Shown: positions 1 through 9,104, numbered from the stretch's first letter. The stretch: DNA of 64,000 nucleotides from Morganella morganii (GCF_019243775.1 NZ_CP069157.1:1860001-1924000); one strand, 5' to 3'. Numbers and translations are program-made. Notes: generated by a model not told the origin, from the letters alone.

Positions 1-182
1 GTGCCCGCAGTACCGTAGTTAAACTCAGCCCGGTTATTGAGCAGGGCATCCATAGTCGGGAAAACCACGGTAGATCCCCGGTAAACCGGGGCATTAACAA
101 AGCCGGATTGTGACGCCGGGTCGCGCCCCAGCTGCGTTATCTGTGTATCAATATGAAAATCTGAAACGGTTTTTTTAGTCAT
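1..182 (-). CDS. metC: Cystathionine beta-lyase, N-terminal part (cut by window edge)
   Basis: About 60 N-terminal residues of a Cys/Met-metabolism PLP lyase are visible. The start reads MTKKTVSDFHIDTQITQLGR, followed by the family's STVVFP and FNYGT segments near residues 38-58. This fold I enzyme splits cystathionine to homocysteine, or cysteine to pyruvate, H2S and ammonia. ATG is preceded by GAGG at good spacing. It lies 40 bp downstream of the transporter gene on the same strand, so uptake of a sulfur amino acid followed by C-S cleavage is a reasonable inference. The catalytic lysine is outside the window, so activity cannot be judged. Confidence 0.8.
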   Translation of the reverse strand, partial: MTKKTVSDFHIDTQITQLGRDPASQSGFVNAPVYRGSTVVFPTMDALLNNRAEFNYGTAG

Positions 183-222
183 AACATCCTCACGCGTAAT
201 ACGTCATTATTCATTTACAGCG

Positions 223-1509
223 TTATTCGAAAAACTTAAAGAACGGAGAGAGACACAACAGCACGCCGAAGAAGATAATAAACCAGACTGTTGCACCTTT
301 GAATTTATGTAAGACCGGCACACGGTAAACCAGATAGCACGGGATCAGGCAGGAAACCACGCCGAATAACGGCCCGCCGAGCTGCATAAAGAACAGAATC
401 GAGAAGCGGGTGGAGACCCAGAACCACAGGGACAGAATCACCCCGATACACACACCGTAATGCAGCACGGTCTGATTAATACGCTCCTGCGGCATAAAGC
501 GGGTCAGGATATTCACCACAATGCCTTTGATTGCTTCCTGGAAACCCAGATAAATGCCGAGAAACGCGGTCAGAATCGCGAAAATATTCAGCATTGCGGT
601 CATCACTTTAACAACTGCCCCCGGAATCACCTGTGCGGCAATCGCCAGTGCTGAAATGTTCTGCTCAAATGCGGAGACGGCCTGGTCGTGGCTTATCGAG
701 AACGTAAACGAGAAGGCAAAGAACAGAACAGCAACGGCCAGAATAATATATGCCACCCGGTTTGCCCGTACCGCGCGGTAAGTTGCGACACGCTTGTCTT
801 TTTCCAGTCTGCGGTAGGCAATGTTCATCGGGCTTAAAATCTGCACGAACAGAATGGAGAACAGGGTAAACGGCAGTGTCAGGAACACATCCCGCAGGAA
901 CGGCAGGAAGTCCGGGAACGCGCTGATATTGGCAAAGTTCCAGTAAGGCACCATTACAATCCCGAGTAATACGATAATCCCGAATTTTACTATTACCATC
1001 GGGCCGGAGACCTTAAATAACAGGCGCTCCCCCTGTGCGGCGATAGCCACCAGAACTGTCAGGATAATCAGCCCGTACCATACCGAATCGGATAACAATC
1101 CTTCCGTTAAACCGAAGGTTTTGATGTAAGAGGCACTGTCAAAGGTCACGGCGAGTGAATAGGAGAACATGCCGTGCAGCAGCATCAGGAAGTAGGCGAT
1201 ACCAAGGGCAACCCCCCAGTTTTTCCCCAGATACTGCGTGATAACGCTGGCATAGTCTTCACATTCTTCCGATTCCGATAATGTCCGCAGATATAAATTC
1301 TGCAGCCAGTAAATCGCCGGGTATGACAATAATGTGGCGGCAATAAATACCCAGATGCCTTTAATACCAATCTGAACCGGCATAAAAACAATCCCGGAAC
1401 CGATCGCCATCCCGATACATAATACAACCCACCCGGCATCATATTTGGTAAAGGGTATCTTTTTTAAATCACTATTTGCATTTGCACCTGTCTGAATGCT
1501 GTCTTGCAT
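223..1509 (-). CDS. HAAAP-family amino acid/proton symporter (SdaC/YhaO type)
   Basis: A hydrophobic protein of about 428 residues with roughly 11 membrane segments. The early [16 protein letters not shown] segment is typical of the hydroxy/aromatic amino acid permease family (serine, threonine, tryptophan or cysteine importers of the inner membrane). I start it at ATG 1509 because GAGG lies 8 bases upstream; a TTG two codons earlier would overlap that site. It shares an operon with the C-S lyase gene below it, which favours a cysteine or cystathionine substrate (inference only). The divergent LysR gene probably controls both. Confidence 0.8.
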   Translation of the reverse strand: MQDSIQTGANANSDLKKIPFTKYDAGWVVLCIGMAIGSGIVFMPVQIGIKGIWVFIAATLLSYPAIYWLQNLYLRTLSESEECEDYASVITQYLGKNWGVALGIAYFLMLLHGMFSYSLAVTFDSASYIKTFGLTEGLLSDSVWYGLIILTVLVAIAAQGERLLFKVSGPMVIVKFGIIVLLGIVMVPYWNFANISAFPDFLPFLRDVFLTLPFTLFSILFVQILSPMNIAYRRLEKDKRVATYRAVRANRVAYIILAVAVLFFAFSFTFSISHDQAVSAFEQNISALAIAAQVIPGAVVKVMTAMLNIFAILTAFLGIYLGFQEAIKGIVVNILTRFMPQERINQTVLHYGVCIGVILSLWFWVSTRFSILFFMQLGGPLFGVVSCLIPCYLVYRVPVLHKFKGATVWFIIFFGVLLCLSPFFKFFE

Positions 1510-1646
1510 AGTCAATTCCTCAACGTTATAGATTTAATTATTTAAAAAGTCAGGAACAACGTGAATATATTTATGTTGTATGGATACAGTGTTATAAAGC
1601 CATTGTTATAGTAAGGGGTAACACGCAGGCTGAACAGGGTACGACT

Positions 1647-2636
1647 ATGCTAATAAATAAAAACACTTTTGCGTTTAAAGCAAAAATTGACAGCTACGCG
1701 ATTTTTCGCCATCTGGAGCTGTTTATCAAAATTGTGGAGTGCAACAGTTTCAGCGGTGCGGCACGAAAACTCAATGTAACACCGTCGTCTGTCAGCCGTG
1801 GCTTACAGCAGCTGGAAGAGCAGCTCGGTGTGGTTCTGCTGAAACGAACCACCCGCAATTTTATCCTGACTGAAGCCGGACGTTATTTATTGCAGAGGGC
1901 GCAACAGTTACTGACAGATCTCGATGACTCATTAGTGAATACGGCGAGTTTTTATCAGCATGCACAGGGACAGCTAAAAATAACCTGTTCAATTGCCTTC
2001 GGCGTCTGCCATTTAATGCGGCTTTACAGCGAATACCGGGAAATAAATCCGCAGGTCAGCTTATCCGTTGATCTGAACGATGCATTAATTAATTTAAATG
2101 AAACTGACTTTGATATTGCATTGCGTATTACCAGTCATCCGCCGGAAAATTTTGCATTACGGAAACTATGCAATATAAATTGGATCTATTGCGGCAGCCG
2201 TCATTATTTTGAACAAAACGGGATCCCGCAGTCACCGGCGGATATTGCCCGGCACAATTGTTTAATTAATCCGAATATCCCGGACACCTGGCGGATGAAT
2301 GATAAAGACGGTGTAGCCTATCCGCTGGCGATCAACAATATGATTGAGGTCAACAGCAGCCTGGGATTACTGGAGGCGGCGCGCTGTCATCAGGGGATTG
2401 TCTGCCTGCCGACCTATATGCTGGGAAACTATATTGATAACGGTGAATTATTGCCGGTATTACTGGATTACAATCCGAAAACCACGCCGTTCGCGCTCTA
2501 TGCACTTTACAGCCCGGCGCACACCCATGCCCCGAAAATCCGCACCTTTATTGATTTCCTGGCGGATAAGCTGCCGCTTGACCCGCCGTGGGACAGCTGG
2601 ATGCATCAGGACAGAGCAGGGAGTTCCCCGGCATAA
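1647..2636 (+). CDS. LysR-type transcriptional regulator
   Basis: 329 residues. The winged helix-turn-helix (about residues 22-80) contains the usual SFSGAARKLNVTPSSVSRGL core, followed by an effector-binding domain of substrate-binding fold. About 20 residues precede the usual LysR start. It is divergent from the transporter/C-S lyase pair across a 137-bp AT-rich gap, the standard layout for a LysR protein controlling its neighbour. The 3' end overlaps the convergent acetyltransferase gene by 31 bp. Effector unknown; a sulfur amino acid is suggested by context. Confidence 0.85.
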   Translation: MLINKNTFAFKAKIDSYAIFRHLELFIKIVECNSFSGAARKLNVTPSSVSRGLQQLEEQLGVVLLKRTTRNFILTEAGRYLLQRAQQLLTDLDDSLVNTASFYQHAQGQLKITCSIAFGVCHLMRLYSEYREINPQVSLSVDLNDALINLNETDFDIALRITSHPPENFALRKLCNINWIYCGSRHYFEQNGIPQSPADIARHNCLINPNIPDTWRMNDKDGVAYPLAINNMIEVNSSLGLLEAARCHQGIVCLPTYMLGNYIDNGELLPVLLDYNPKTTPFALYALYSPAHTHAPKIRTFIDFLADKLPLDPPWDSWMHQDRAGSSPA

Positions 2637-3256
2637 ACATAATAGGTTTCAGTCACGTCATGGCCGCCCCAGTCATAGGCTTGCGCGGCGATACGCTGTA
2701 ATCCTTTGTGTTCATAAAAACCGAAATCGGAATCACTGTCTGTCCAGAGGAAATAACGGGCGGATTGTTTTTCCCGCAGATAATCCATCGCCAGCTGCCA
2801 GAGCCGGTTACCGATACCGTGTCCGCGGAAGCGGGCATCTATCATAAACAAATTCAGAGAGGCATCGAAATTTCCGTCACAGGAAGCCAGCAGATTTCCG
2901 TTGATAATCAGCGTATTCAGATACATATCAAACAGGGTTTCTTCCTGCGGGTCACGGGCGATAATATTTTTCAGGGCAGAATACTGACGGGTTTTGGCGT
3001 GGACTTTCTCCCGCAAATCGGCAGATGCCGTGACCGCCATAATACCGGCGATGGTATCGCCATCCCGCACCACAAAAATTCGTGATGAGGTCAGAATGAC
3101 ATCATCCAGCAAAAATTCCGCCATCGGCAGAACTTTCTCTTTCGGGATCCAACTACGGTAATCCCAGGTGGTGATAATTAATTCATTAATTTGTGCGATA
3201 TCTGCATCAGATATTGTGTGTAATTCGCTGTAACTCAGTGCCTGAGTGTCACTCAT
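2606..3256 (-). CDS. GNAT family N-acetyltransferase
   Basis: 216 residues with the acetyl-CoA binding signature RGHGIG around residues 143-148 and the FYEHKGL segment common near the C-terminus of GNAT proteins. It transfers an acetyl group to an amine; the substrate cannot be told from sequence. It is single and convergent with the LysR gene, sharing 31 bp of 3' coding sequence. Confidence 0.75.
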   Translation of the reverse strand: MSDTQALSYSELHTISDADIAQINELIITTWDYRSWIPKEKVLPMAEFLLDDVILTSSRIFVVRDGDTIAGIMAVTASADLREKVHAKTRQYSALKNIIARDPQEETLFDMYLNTLIINGNLLASCDGNFDASLNLFMIDARFRGHGIGNRLWQLAMDYLREKQSARYFLWTDSDSDFGFYEHKGLQRIAAQAYDWGGHDVTETYYVYAGELPALS

Positions 3257-3409
3257 GCAACCCGCCTTGTTTGTGGATTATCTGCGGCAGATTATATCGT
3301 CAGCATTAATATGCCTGCAAATAATGCTGGCAGTTTTGCCATTGCCGGAGGCGGATAAAGCGATTAGAGTGTTCTGCAAACCCGCAATTTTGCTGACATC
3401 CGGTGAACT

Positions 3410-3997
3410 ATGACTTCCGAACAGAGCACTGTCCGTATTATTGATACCATCACGCTTTCCGATAACTGGTATATCCTCAAAAAATATGTCGTTGATTATC
3501 TGCGCCGCGACGGCACCCGCCAGCGTCTGGAGCGGGAGGTCTATGACCGCGGTAACGGTGCGGTTATTCTGCTGTATAACCGCCAGAAAAACAGCGTCAT
3601 TCTGATCCGTCAGTTCCGTTTGCCGGTGTATGTCAACGGCCATGACGGCTTTCTGATTGAAGCGGCCGCCGGTCTGCTGGAAGAGCAGGATCCGGTATCC
3701 CGCATCAAAGCGGAAGCAGAGGAAGAGACTGGTTTTCGCATTACCGATGTTGAAAAAGTCTTTGAAGCCTTTATGAGCCCGGGAGCTGTCACCGAGAAAC
3801 TTTATTTTTTTATTGCCGAATACGAAGACAATAACCGGCAGACGGCCGGTGGCGGCCTGCCGGAAGAGGGCGAAGATGTGGAAGTGCTGGAAATGCCGTT
3901 CCCGCAGGCTCTCGCAGCGATCAAAAGCGGTGAAATAAATGATGGCAAAACGATTATGTTGTTACAGCATCTGGCGTTGTCGGGGAGAATGGCATGA
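3410..3997 (+). CDS. nudK: GDP-mannose pyrophosphatase, Nudix family
   Basis: 195 residues. The Nudix box spans about residues 88-109, beginning GLLEE and ending EAEEETGF. It is one residue shorter than the general Nudix consensus, as in NudK proteins. NudK hydrolyses GDP-mannose to GMP and mannose-1-phosphate in the cytoplasm. The segment before the box (IRQFRLPVYVNG, FLIEAAAG) matches the family. The stop overlaps the next start (ATGA), so translation is probably coupled to the DUF4274 gene. Confidence 0.85.
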   Translation: MTSEQSTVRIIDTITLSDNWYILKKYVVDYLRRDGTRQRLEREVYDRGNGAVILLYNRQKNSVILIRQFRLPVYVNGHDGFLIEAAAGLLEEQDPVSRIKAEAEEETGFRITDVEKVFEAFMSPGAVTEKLYFFIAEYEDNNRQTAGGGLPEEGEDVEVLEMPFPQALAAIKSGEINDGKTIMLLQHLALSGRMA

Positions 3998-4497
3998 CGG
4001 ACGAAGAAAAAGAACAGAAAGAAGCACAGTTAATCCGTGATTTTCTGACAAATGCAACGCCGGAACAGCGGCACTTGTTTATCGCCCGGTCTAATTATGA
4101 CAGTAATTATGATGCACTGAACGAACTGGCGGCGGATCCGCAACTGGATCGGGCATCCGCACTGCTGATGTACTGGTCTTTGGGTGCTGCCTGGTATGTG
4201 CAGTATGGCCATGATGATGATGTACCGGACTATTCACGGCAAACACTGGCATTGATCCGGTTAATTGAAACCCGCTATTCTGCGGGGTTTTATGCCGATC
4301 ATGGTATCTGGTTTGACCCGATGCAGTCAGAAGGCGGACGGCCGGATGACTACCCGGACCTGCCGGTCAGGCGGCCTGTGCCTGACACCATGCTGATCGC
4401 CGCACCCGGTGATGTGTATGTTGATTTGGATGATGAGGCTTATGATGACGGTTTACCATTACCGCTGGCAGAGCAGTTGTATGCACTCTATGAATAG
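3994..4497 (+). CDS. DUF4274-type protein of unknown function
   Basis: 167 residues, acidic and soluble. The region around residues 38-66 (ALNELAADPQLDRASALLMYW) resembles DUF4274, a family of small cytoplasmic proteins often found with immunity-like genes. The gene starts inside the nudK stop (4-bp overlap) and is followed after 28 bp by the AadA remnant. Function unknown. Confidence 0.65.
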   Translation: MTDEEKEQKEAQLIRDFLTNATPEQRHLFIARSNYDSNYDALNELAADPQLDRASALLMYWSLGAAWYVQYGHDDDVPDYSRQTLALIRLIETRYSAGFYADHGIWFDPMQSEGGRPDDYPDLPVRRPVPDTMLIAAPGDVYVDLDDEAYDDGLPLPLAEQLYALYE

Positions 4498-4525
4498 CAT
4501 TTGCTGATGAAAATCAACCTGAATC

Positions 4526-4924
4526 ATGTCCCGGTTACTATCCGCAGCCAGGTTGCATAATATGCCGTTACTTAATGGTGATGCGGCAGTGATATTTGAC
4601 GCCGTTCCGCAGACCGATCTGAAACGGGCATTTTCCGCGACACTTGCACAATGGAACACACCGGAGGATTGGGAAAATGATGAGTGCAATATCATTCTGG
4701 CTTTGTCGCGCATTGCTTATACTCTGACAACCTGGCACATTGCATCCAAAGCAGACGCTGCGGCGTGGCTGGCTGAATCAATTTCCGATCCGCAACTGCA
4801 GCAACTGTTGCAGGCAGCAAAGCATAGCTATCTGACCGGTGAATCATTTCCGGTTTCTGATAAACAGGCAATCAGTTGCTGCATTCTTTCTCTGCGGGCT
4901 TTATGTGACGAAAAATTATCATGA
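4526..4924 (+). pseudogene. AadA-type aminoglycoside adenylyltransferase, C-terminal remnant
   Basis: 132 residues that align by eye with the C-terminal half of ANT(3'')/AadA enzymes: an LLSAARLHNMPLL segment, then IFDAVPQTDLKRA, NIILALSRIAYTL and AAKHSYLTGE. All four are family landmarks in the right order. The N-terminal nucleotidyltransferase domain with its GSxxxG and DxD metal-binding residues is absent, and the DUF4274 gene occupies that space, so the product should be inactive as an adenylyltransferase. The frame stays open and its stop overlaps the next start (ATGA), so it may still be translated. An alternative is a stand-alone helical domain with a new role. Confidence 0.75.
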
Positions 4925-5436
4925 AAACAACAAAATACCTCCCGCTGATTTTGTCTCTGCTATTGCCGTTATCAGCGGTTGCTGCACAATTATCACCGGA
5001 AAATGTGGTATTGGATTTCTACCGTCTCAATTTGCAGGATCCGCCTTCTGATGGTTATGCAAAAAGCCAGGATTTGTATGTCAGTCCGGCGTTGCAGGAA
5101 AGCATCAGTGAATCCCTCAGTTGTAATTTCGATGGTCCGGGCACTGATCAGGCGTTCTGCGACCAGCCGCGTCCCTGCAAAGAAACCGAATATAGTTATA
5201 TCTGTCTGTGGGGAGAGCATTGGGTGGAAAATGATGTCAATTATTACACCAAGTCACAGGATTACCCGGATTCGTGGATGACAGAGCGCGCGGCACATAC
5301 TGAATCACAAACCCCGGATACTGCCACAGTGCGCATCACACTGGGTAAAGCACCGGAGCCGCTGCGGTCATTCCGGGTAAAACTGATTCAGCAAAACGGA
5401 CAGTGGAAAATTGATAGTATTGTGATGCTTGAGTGA
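4921..5436 (+). CDS. Secreted DUF3828-like protein of unknown function
   Basis: 171 residues with a clear Sec signal peptide (cleavage probably after AVA, residue 21). The mature part begins with a PENVVLDFYRLNL segment and ends FRVKLIQQNGQWKIDSI, the pattern of small periplasmic NTF2-like/DUF3828 proteins. Three or four cysteines in the middle could form disulfides. It overlaps the preceding remnant by 4 bp, suggesting one transcript from nudK onward. Confidence 0.55.
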   Translation: MKTTKYLPLILSLLLPLSAVAAQLSPENVVLDFYRLNLQDPPSDGYAKSQDLYVSPALQESISESLSCNFDGPGTDQAFCDQPRPCKETEYSYICLWGEHWVENDVNYYTKSQDYPDSWMTERAAHTESQTPDTATVRITLGKAPEPLRSFRVKLIQQNGQWKIDSIVMLE

Positions 5437-5730
5437 GGCTGTGGGGTTATACCCGGCAGGCTTATATTCATTCAGGTTCAGACAGCATTACAACAGGGAA
5501 AATACCGGGGAAAAATTGCGTCATACTTAACACCCGTTCTTCCTTCTGGTATTAATGAGCGCAGATCTTTTCCCTTCTTTCAAACCGGGTGTAAACTGGC
5601 AGAAATGCAGATTGCATGAGGTCAGTCCGTCTGCGGGCATCCGGCATATTATTCCGGTTATGGTACTATAAAAACAGGAGCCGCACGCGGGGTACAGACG
5701 GGTACTGCCGTGAAGTGGTCACAGGATATT

Positions 5731-6636
5731 ATGGCTTTACGGGAAAAAGACAATGCCATCGCCATTACCGGCCTGGTCATTTTAACACTGATCTGGAGTT
5801 ACAGCTGGATCGCTATGAAGCAGGTCACGCACTATATTGGTGCGTTTGACTTTACGGCGATGCGCTGTGTATTCAGTGCCATTATGTTATTACTGGTGCT
5901 GTATATCCGCGAACGCGCGATGGGGCGGAAAATCCGCTTTACGCCATTCCGCTACACTCTGGGGATAGCCGTCCTTCAGACCTGCGGTATGGTCGGGCTG
6001 GCACAATGGGCGCTGGTCAGCGGCGGTGCGGGGAAGGTGGCGATCCTCAGTTATACCATGCCGTTCTGGGTGGTGATTATGGCAGCAGTATTGCTCGGTG
6101 AGCGGATGCGCCGCCTCCAGTATGCGGCTATTTCAGTTGCCGGTGCAGGGCTATTGTGTGTGATCCAGCCCTGGACGCTCGATTTCGCCTCTATGAAAAG
6201 TGCCTTTCTGGCCGTGGCATCCGGTATCAGCTGGGGAGCGAGCGCGATTGTGGCGAAAAAACTCTACAGCCGCTATCCGCAGGTGGATTTACTCTCTCTC
6301 ACCACCTGGCAGATGGTGTATGCCGCAATTATTATGACCGTGGTGGCGTTGTTGGTGCCGCAGCGTACGATTGACTGGCAGCCGTATGTCTTCTGGGCAC
6401 TGAGTTACAGCGCTATTCTGGCGACCGCCGTTGCCTGGAGTTTATGGCTGTTTGTGCTGAGAAAATTACCGGCGGGGATTGCCAGCCTGAGCACACTGGC
6501 GGTGCCGGTCTGCGGTGTGCTGTTCTCATGGTGGCTGCTGGGTGAGGAGCCGGGCAGCACAGAAACGGCAGGGATCGTGATGATTGTGCTGGCACTGGCG
6601 GTGATAAGTATTAAACGGCCGAAAAAAACTGCCTGA
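5731..6636 (+). CDS. EamA/DMT-family exporter (RhaT/YdcZ-like, 10 TM)
   Basis: About 301 residues, ten hydrophobic segments and two EamA repeats. Proteins of this drug/metabolite transporter superfamily export amino acids, metabolites or drugs across the inner membrane. I prefer ATG 5731, preceded by AGGA, over an upstream GTG at 5710 that lacks a ribosome binding site. The 294 bp upstream (5437-5730) hold no supported gene. The gene is monocistronic; the next transcript begins with the attenuator region. Confidence 0.8.
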   Translation: MALREKDNAIAITGLVILTLIWSYSWIAMKQVTHYIGAFDFTAMRCVFSAIMLLLVLYIRERAMGRKIRFTPFRYTLGIAVLQTCGMVGLAQWALVSGGAGKVAILSYTMPFWVVIMAAVLLGERMRRLQYAAISVAGAGLLCVIQPWTLDFASMKSAFLAVASGISWGASAIVAKKLYSRYPQVDLLSLTTWQMVYAAIIMTVVALLVPQRTIDWQPYVFWALSYSAILATAVAWSLWLFVLRKLPAGIASLSTLAVPVCGVLFSWWLLGEEPGSTETAGIVMIVLALAVISIKRPKKTA

Positions 6637-6702
6637 CATCCGCAGCAGACTCTGCTAAAACAGAATCACTGAAATGATGATTATTTCAAAAAGGTTAATA
6701 CC

Positions 6703-6750
6703 ATGAATTCATACAGCACATCCGGCATGATTATTATCTCCGCACCATAG
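6703..6750 (+). CDS. 15-residue leader peptide of an attenuator
   Basis: A 15-codon ORF reading MNSYSTSGMIIISAP, with AAGG eight bases before its ATG. It contains three consecutive isoleucine codons. Codons 3-7 form one arm of a 13-bp inverted repeat whose other arm lies just after the stop, directly before an intrinsic terminator. This is the layout of ribosome-mediated transcription attenuators placed before a regulated gene, here the P-loop kinase at 6834. Not a leader I recognise by sequence. Confidence 0.6.
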   Translation: MNSYSTSGMIIISAP

Positions 6751-6796
6751 CGGGGGATGTGCTGTATTCAGAACCCGCCGCCTGAGCGGGTTTTTT
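6711..6796 (+). promoter_or_regulatory. Attenuator: leader hairpin, alternative pairing and terminator
   Basis: Arm ATACAGCACATCC (6711-6723) pairs perfectly with GGATGTGCTGTAT (6755-6767). Inside it, CTCCGC (6738-6743) can pair with GCGGGG (6750-6755). The terminator is AACCCGC (6772-6778) with GCGGGTT (6786-6792) and six Ts to 6796. GCGGG at 6750-6754 could instead pair with CCCGC at 6774-6778, giving an antiterminator. A ribosome stalled early in the leader would free this segment; one reaching the stop codon would cover it. The structures are visible in sequence; the switching is inferred. Confidence 0.6.
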
Positions 6797-6833
6797 ATTG
6801 CTCTCTCAGCGGCATAACAGACAGGGAGCAATC

Positions 6834-7325
6834 ATGTCAGAAACACAATCCGCCGCCTCACTGCATTTCCTCTGCGGCAAAATCGCCTCAGGGAAATCGA
6901 CACTGGCACAACAATTAGTCCGCGAACAACAGGCGGTTCTGTTGTCAGAAGATACCTGGCTGGCGGCGCTGTATCCGGGACAAATCACACAGCTGGCTGA
7001 TTATATTGAAAAAAGTCGTCTGCTGAAATCCGCCCTGGAGCTGCATCTGGTGACATTATTACGACAGGGAGTAACACTGGTTCTGGATTTTCCGGCGAAT
7101 ACCCCGGTACAACGCCGGTGGCTGAAAGGGCTGGCAGAGCAGGCCGGATGCAGCTATTGCTGCCATGTGCTGGATGTGAGTGATGAAGAGTGTAAACGGC
7201 GGCTGGCCGCAAGGAATCTGAACGGGGAAAACCCGTTTGCCACCTCAGCGGAGCAGTTTGATCTGATTACTGCACACTTCAGTTATCCGTCAGAAGAAGA
7301 AGGGCTGGTCATCAGCGGCCGGTGA
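6834..7325 (+). CDS. Small P-loop kinase-like ATPase (AAA_33 type)
   Basis: 163 residues. Walker A GKIASGKST is at residues 15-23, a Walker B-like VLDF near residue 83, and an arginine-rich lid segment (ECKRRLAARN) near 120. This is the fold of small metabolite or antibiotic kinases and zeta-toxin-like enzymes; the substrate is unknown. ATG 6834 is chosen because AGGGAG precedes it at good spacing. The gene sits behind a leader peptide and terminator, so expression probably depends on readthrough. It overlaps the convergent tetR gene by 14 bp. Confidence 0.65.
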   Translation: MSETQSAASLHFLCGKIASGKSTLAQQLVREQQAVLLSEDTWLAALYPGQITQLADYIEKSRLLKSALELHLVTLLRQGVTLVLDFPANTPVQRRWLKGLAEQAGCSYCCHVLDVSDEECKRRLAARNLNGENPFATSAEQFDLITAHFSYPSEEEGLVISGR

Positions 7326-7908
7326 ACCGCTTAAGCTGGTCGGCCAGCAGGGTTTTGACCAGCCAGATGGCTTCTTCACAGACTTTTGCTTTCAGCGCCG
7401 GGTCAGCAAACATCATCAGGCACAGTGACTCGGTTGCACCGAAAATCATCACAGAAGTCCATTCCGGGATCCGGAAATTATCCGGCAGCCAGCGCTGCAG
7501 TGCACGTTGCAGGATCTGGCAGAAAAAATCCTGCACTTCGCGGCTGATCCCCGCATATTCAGGATAGGCTTTCAGTGCCGCCACGGTGGCATTGAAGGCT
7601 TCCCCGTCATCCGCCATCACATCAAAATAGGTCGTGATAAAGACAGAAACGGCCTGATCGAGGTCCGCTATCGGCTGTTCCATCCCGGTATTCATCCGTT
7701 CAGTCAGAACATCATCACTGTATTTAAACAGCGCGTGCAGCAAAGACTTGCGGTTGCCGAAATGTTTGTAGGTTACCGGCTTGGTCACGCCCGCCTTTTC
7801 CGCAAGGGTAATGAGGGTCAGGGCATCGGTGCCTTCCGCCAGGATAATGCTGTTGGCGACATTGAGCAGCTGTATCTGGCGCTCGTCGCGCTGTAAACGT
7901 CCGGACAA
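7312..7908 (-). CDS. TetR-family repressor of the Gdx/SugE exporter
   Basis: 198 residues. The N-terminal TetR helix-turn-helix (about residues 12-58) contains AEKAGVTKPVTYKHFGNRKSL; the C-terminal part is a ligand-binding helical domain. It is divergent from the SMR exporter gene. The gap holds two copies of a CCAAAGGTAAC element, one placed inside the exporter promoter, so repression of the exporter and of itself is a strong inference. Inducer unknown. Confidence 0.85.
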   Translation of the reverse strand: MSGRLQRDERQIQLLNVANSIILAEGTDALTLITLAEKAGVTKPVTYKHFGNRKSLLHALFKYSDDVLTERMNTGMEQPIADLDQAVSVFITTYFDVMADDGEAFNATVAALKAYPEYAGISREVQDFFCQILQRALQRWLPDNFRIPEWTSVMIFGATESLCLMMFADPALKAKVCEEAIWLVKTLLADQLKRFTGR

Positions 7909-8017
7909 ATCTGCCTCCTCATTGATATTAAAGTCGTTCTGTCTGCCGGAAAGTGTATCACAGAGTTCCCGGTCGCGGTCAGCTGGCAGAAAAGATCGAA
8001 AAAAGATCGGAAAGGTG

Positions 8018-8061
8018 TTTACAAGTTACCAAAGGTAACATATAACTATACCAAAGGTAAC
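8018..8061 (+). promoter_or_regulatory. gdx promoter with two TetR-type operators
   Basis: A -35 element TTTACA (8018-8023) is separated by 17 bp from a -10 element TATAAC (8041-8046). The palindrome GTTACCAAAGGTAAC (8025-8039) fills the spacer. A second, less perfect copy TATACCAAAGGTAAC ends at 8061, its centre 22 bp from the first. Binding there would block RNA polymerase at the exporter promoter. Confidence 0.7.
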
Positions 8062-8105
8062 TTATAAACGTTTCACCTGCAACCAGAAATCAGTGAGGAT
8101 GTACC

Positions 8106-8426
8106 ATGCCGTGGATTTTATTAATTACTGCCGGATTATTTGAAGTCGTCTGGGCATTTACCATGAAACAATCAGAGGGTTTCACCAAACTGGGGCCGTC
8201 AGTGATCACCATTATTGCCATGCTGATAAGCTTCGGGCTGCTGGCAATGGCCATGCGGGCACTGCCGCTGGGGACGGCTTATACCATCTGGACCGGAATT
8301 GGCGCTATCGGTGCCTTTATCGTCGGGATTGTGGTGCTGGGTGAACCGGCAAATATGATGCGGATTATCGCAGGGGTATTAATTATCTCCGGGCTGGTGA
8401 TGATGAAATTAGCCAGCCCGGCATAA
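8106..8426 (+). CDS. gdx: SMR-family guanidinium/quaternary ammonium exporter Gdx (SugE)
   Basis: 106 residues with four membrane helices. The AGLFEVVWAFTMKQ segment identifies the SugE/Gdx branch of the small multidrug resistance family, with the essential glutamate at residue 13. These dual-topology dimers exchange guanidinium or small quaternary ammonium compounds for protons at the inner membrane. Here the control is by a divergent TetR gene with twin operators; I see no guanidine riboswitch in the short leader. Confidence 0.88.
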   Translation: MPWILLITAGLFEVVWAFTMKQSEGFTKLGPSVITIIAMLISFGLLAMAMRALPLGTAYTIWTGIGAIGAFIVGIVVLGEPANMMRIIAGVLIISGLVMMKLASPA

Positions 8427-8448
8427 AAGATTCAGTACTGTGTTGCTT

Positions 8449-8473
8449 GCCGGCAGATATTGCCGGCTTTTTT
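8449..8473 (+). terminator. Intrinsic terminator after gdx
   Basis: GCCGGCA (8449-8455) pairs with TGCCGGC (8461-8467) across a 5-base loop, followed by six Ts. Confidence 0.8.
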
Positions 8474-8474
8474 G

Positions 8475-8930
8475 TTACAACAGGGGCAGTTCCCGCGCCG
8501 GGATCACATCTTTCATTACCAGGGTGGAGGTCAGGCGCTGAACCCCCGGCATGGCGGCCAGGCGGCTGTCATATAATTTCTGAAAGGCATCGATATCTTT
8601 GACCACAACGGTCAGCATATAGTCCGGATCGCCAAACAGCCGTTTGGCTTCGATAATCTGCGGAATATCCGCCACCGCTGTCTCAAATTTGCTCATACTT
8701 TCCTGGTTGCCGTCTTTCATAGTGACAAACACCAGTGCGGAAAAATTCAGCCCCAGCACGCGCGGATCAAGCTGTGCGCGGTAATCACAGATAGCCCCGG
8801 ATTGCTCCAGTGCTTTCAGCCGCCGGTGGCAGGGGGACAAACTAAGACCCACGCGATCTGCCAGTTCAGTGACAGTTAATCGCCCGTCGAGTTGTAATTC
8901 AGAAAGAATCTTCCTGTCAAAGCTGTCCAT
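8475..8930 (-). CDS. Lrp/AsnC-family regulator (DecR/BkdR type)
   Basis: 151 residues from ATG 8930, preceded by GGGAG. An N-terminal helix-turn-helix contains LTVTELADRVGLSLSPCHRR (about residues 17-36); a C-terminal RAM effector domain follows (GDPDYMLTVVVKDIDAFQKL). The cysteine after LSLSP is typical of the YbaO/DecR branch, which responds to cysteine in E. coli. That specificity is only suggested here. A GTG 17 codons upstream is a less likely start. Confidence 0.8.
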   Translation of the reverse strand: MDSFDRKILSELQLDGRLTVTELADRVGLSLSPCHRRLKALEQSGAICDYRAQLDPRVLGLNFSALVFVTMKDGNQESMSKFETAVADIPQIIEAKRLFGDPDYMLTVVVKDIDAFQKLYDSRLAAMPGVQRLTSTLVMKDVIPARELPLL

Positions 8931-9104
8931 TGATGATTTTCTCCCTAAAATAAGGTAAATCAGGGTCTGATTAGCAAGCACATTCTACCCGAATACAGAT
9001 ATTCTTCCTATCAGTTTCCGGTACAGGACAGAGGTATGCGGGAACTGGTTTCTGAAAAATGTCAGATATGCCGGCAACCGCCCCCGCCGGGTCTGACGAA
9101 AACA

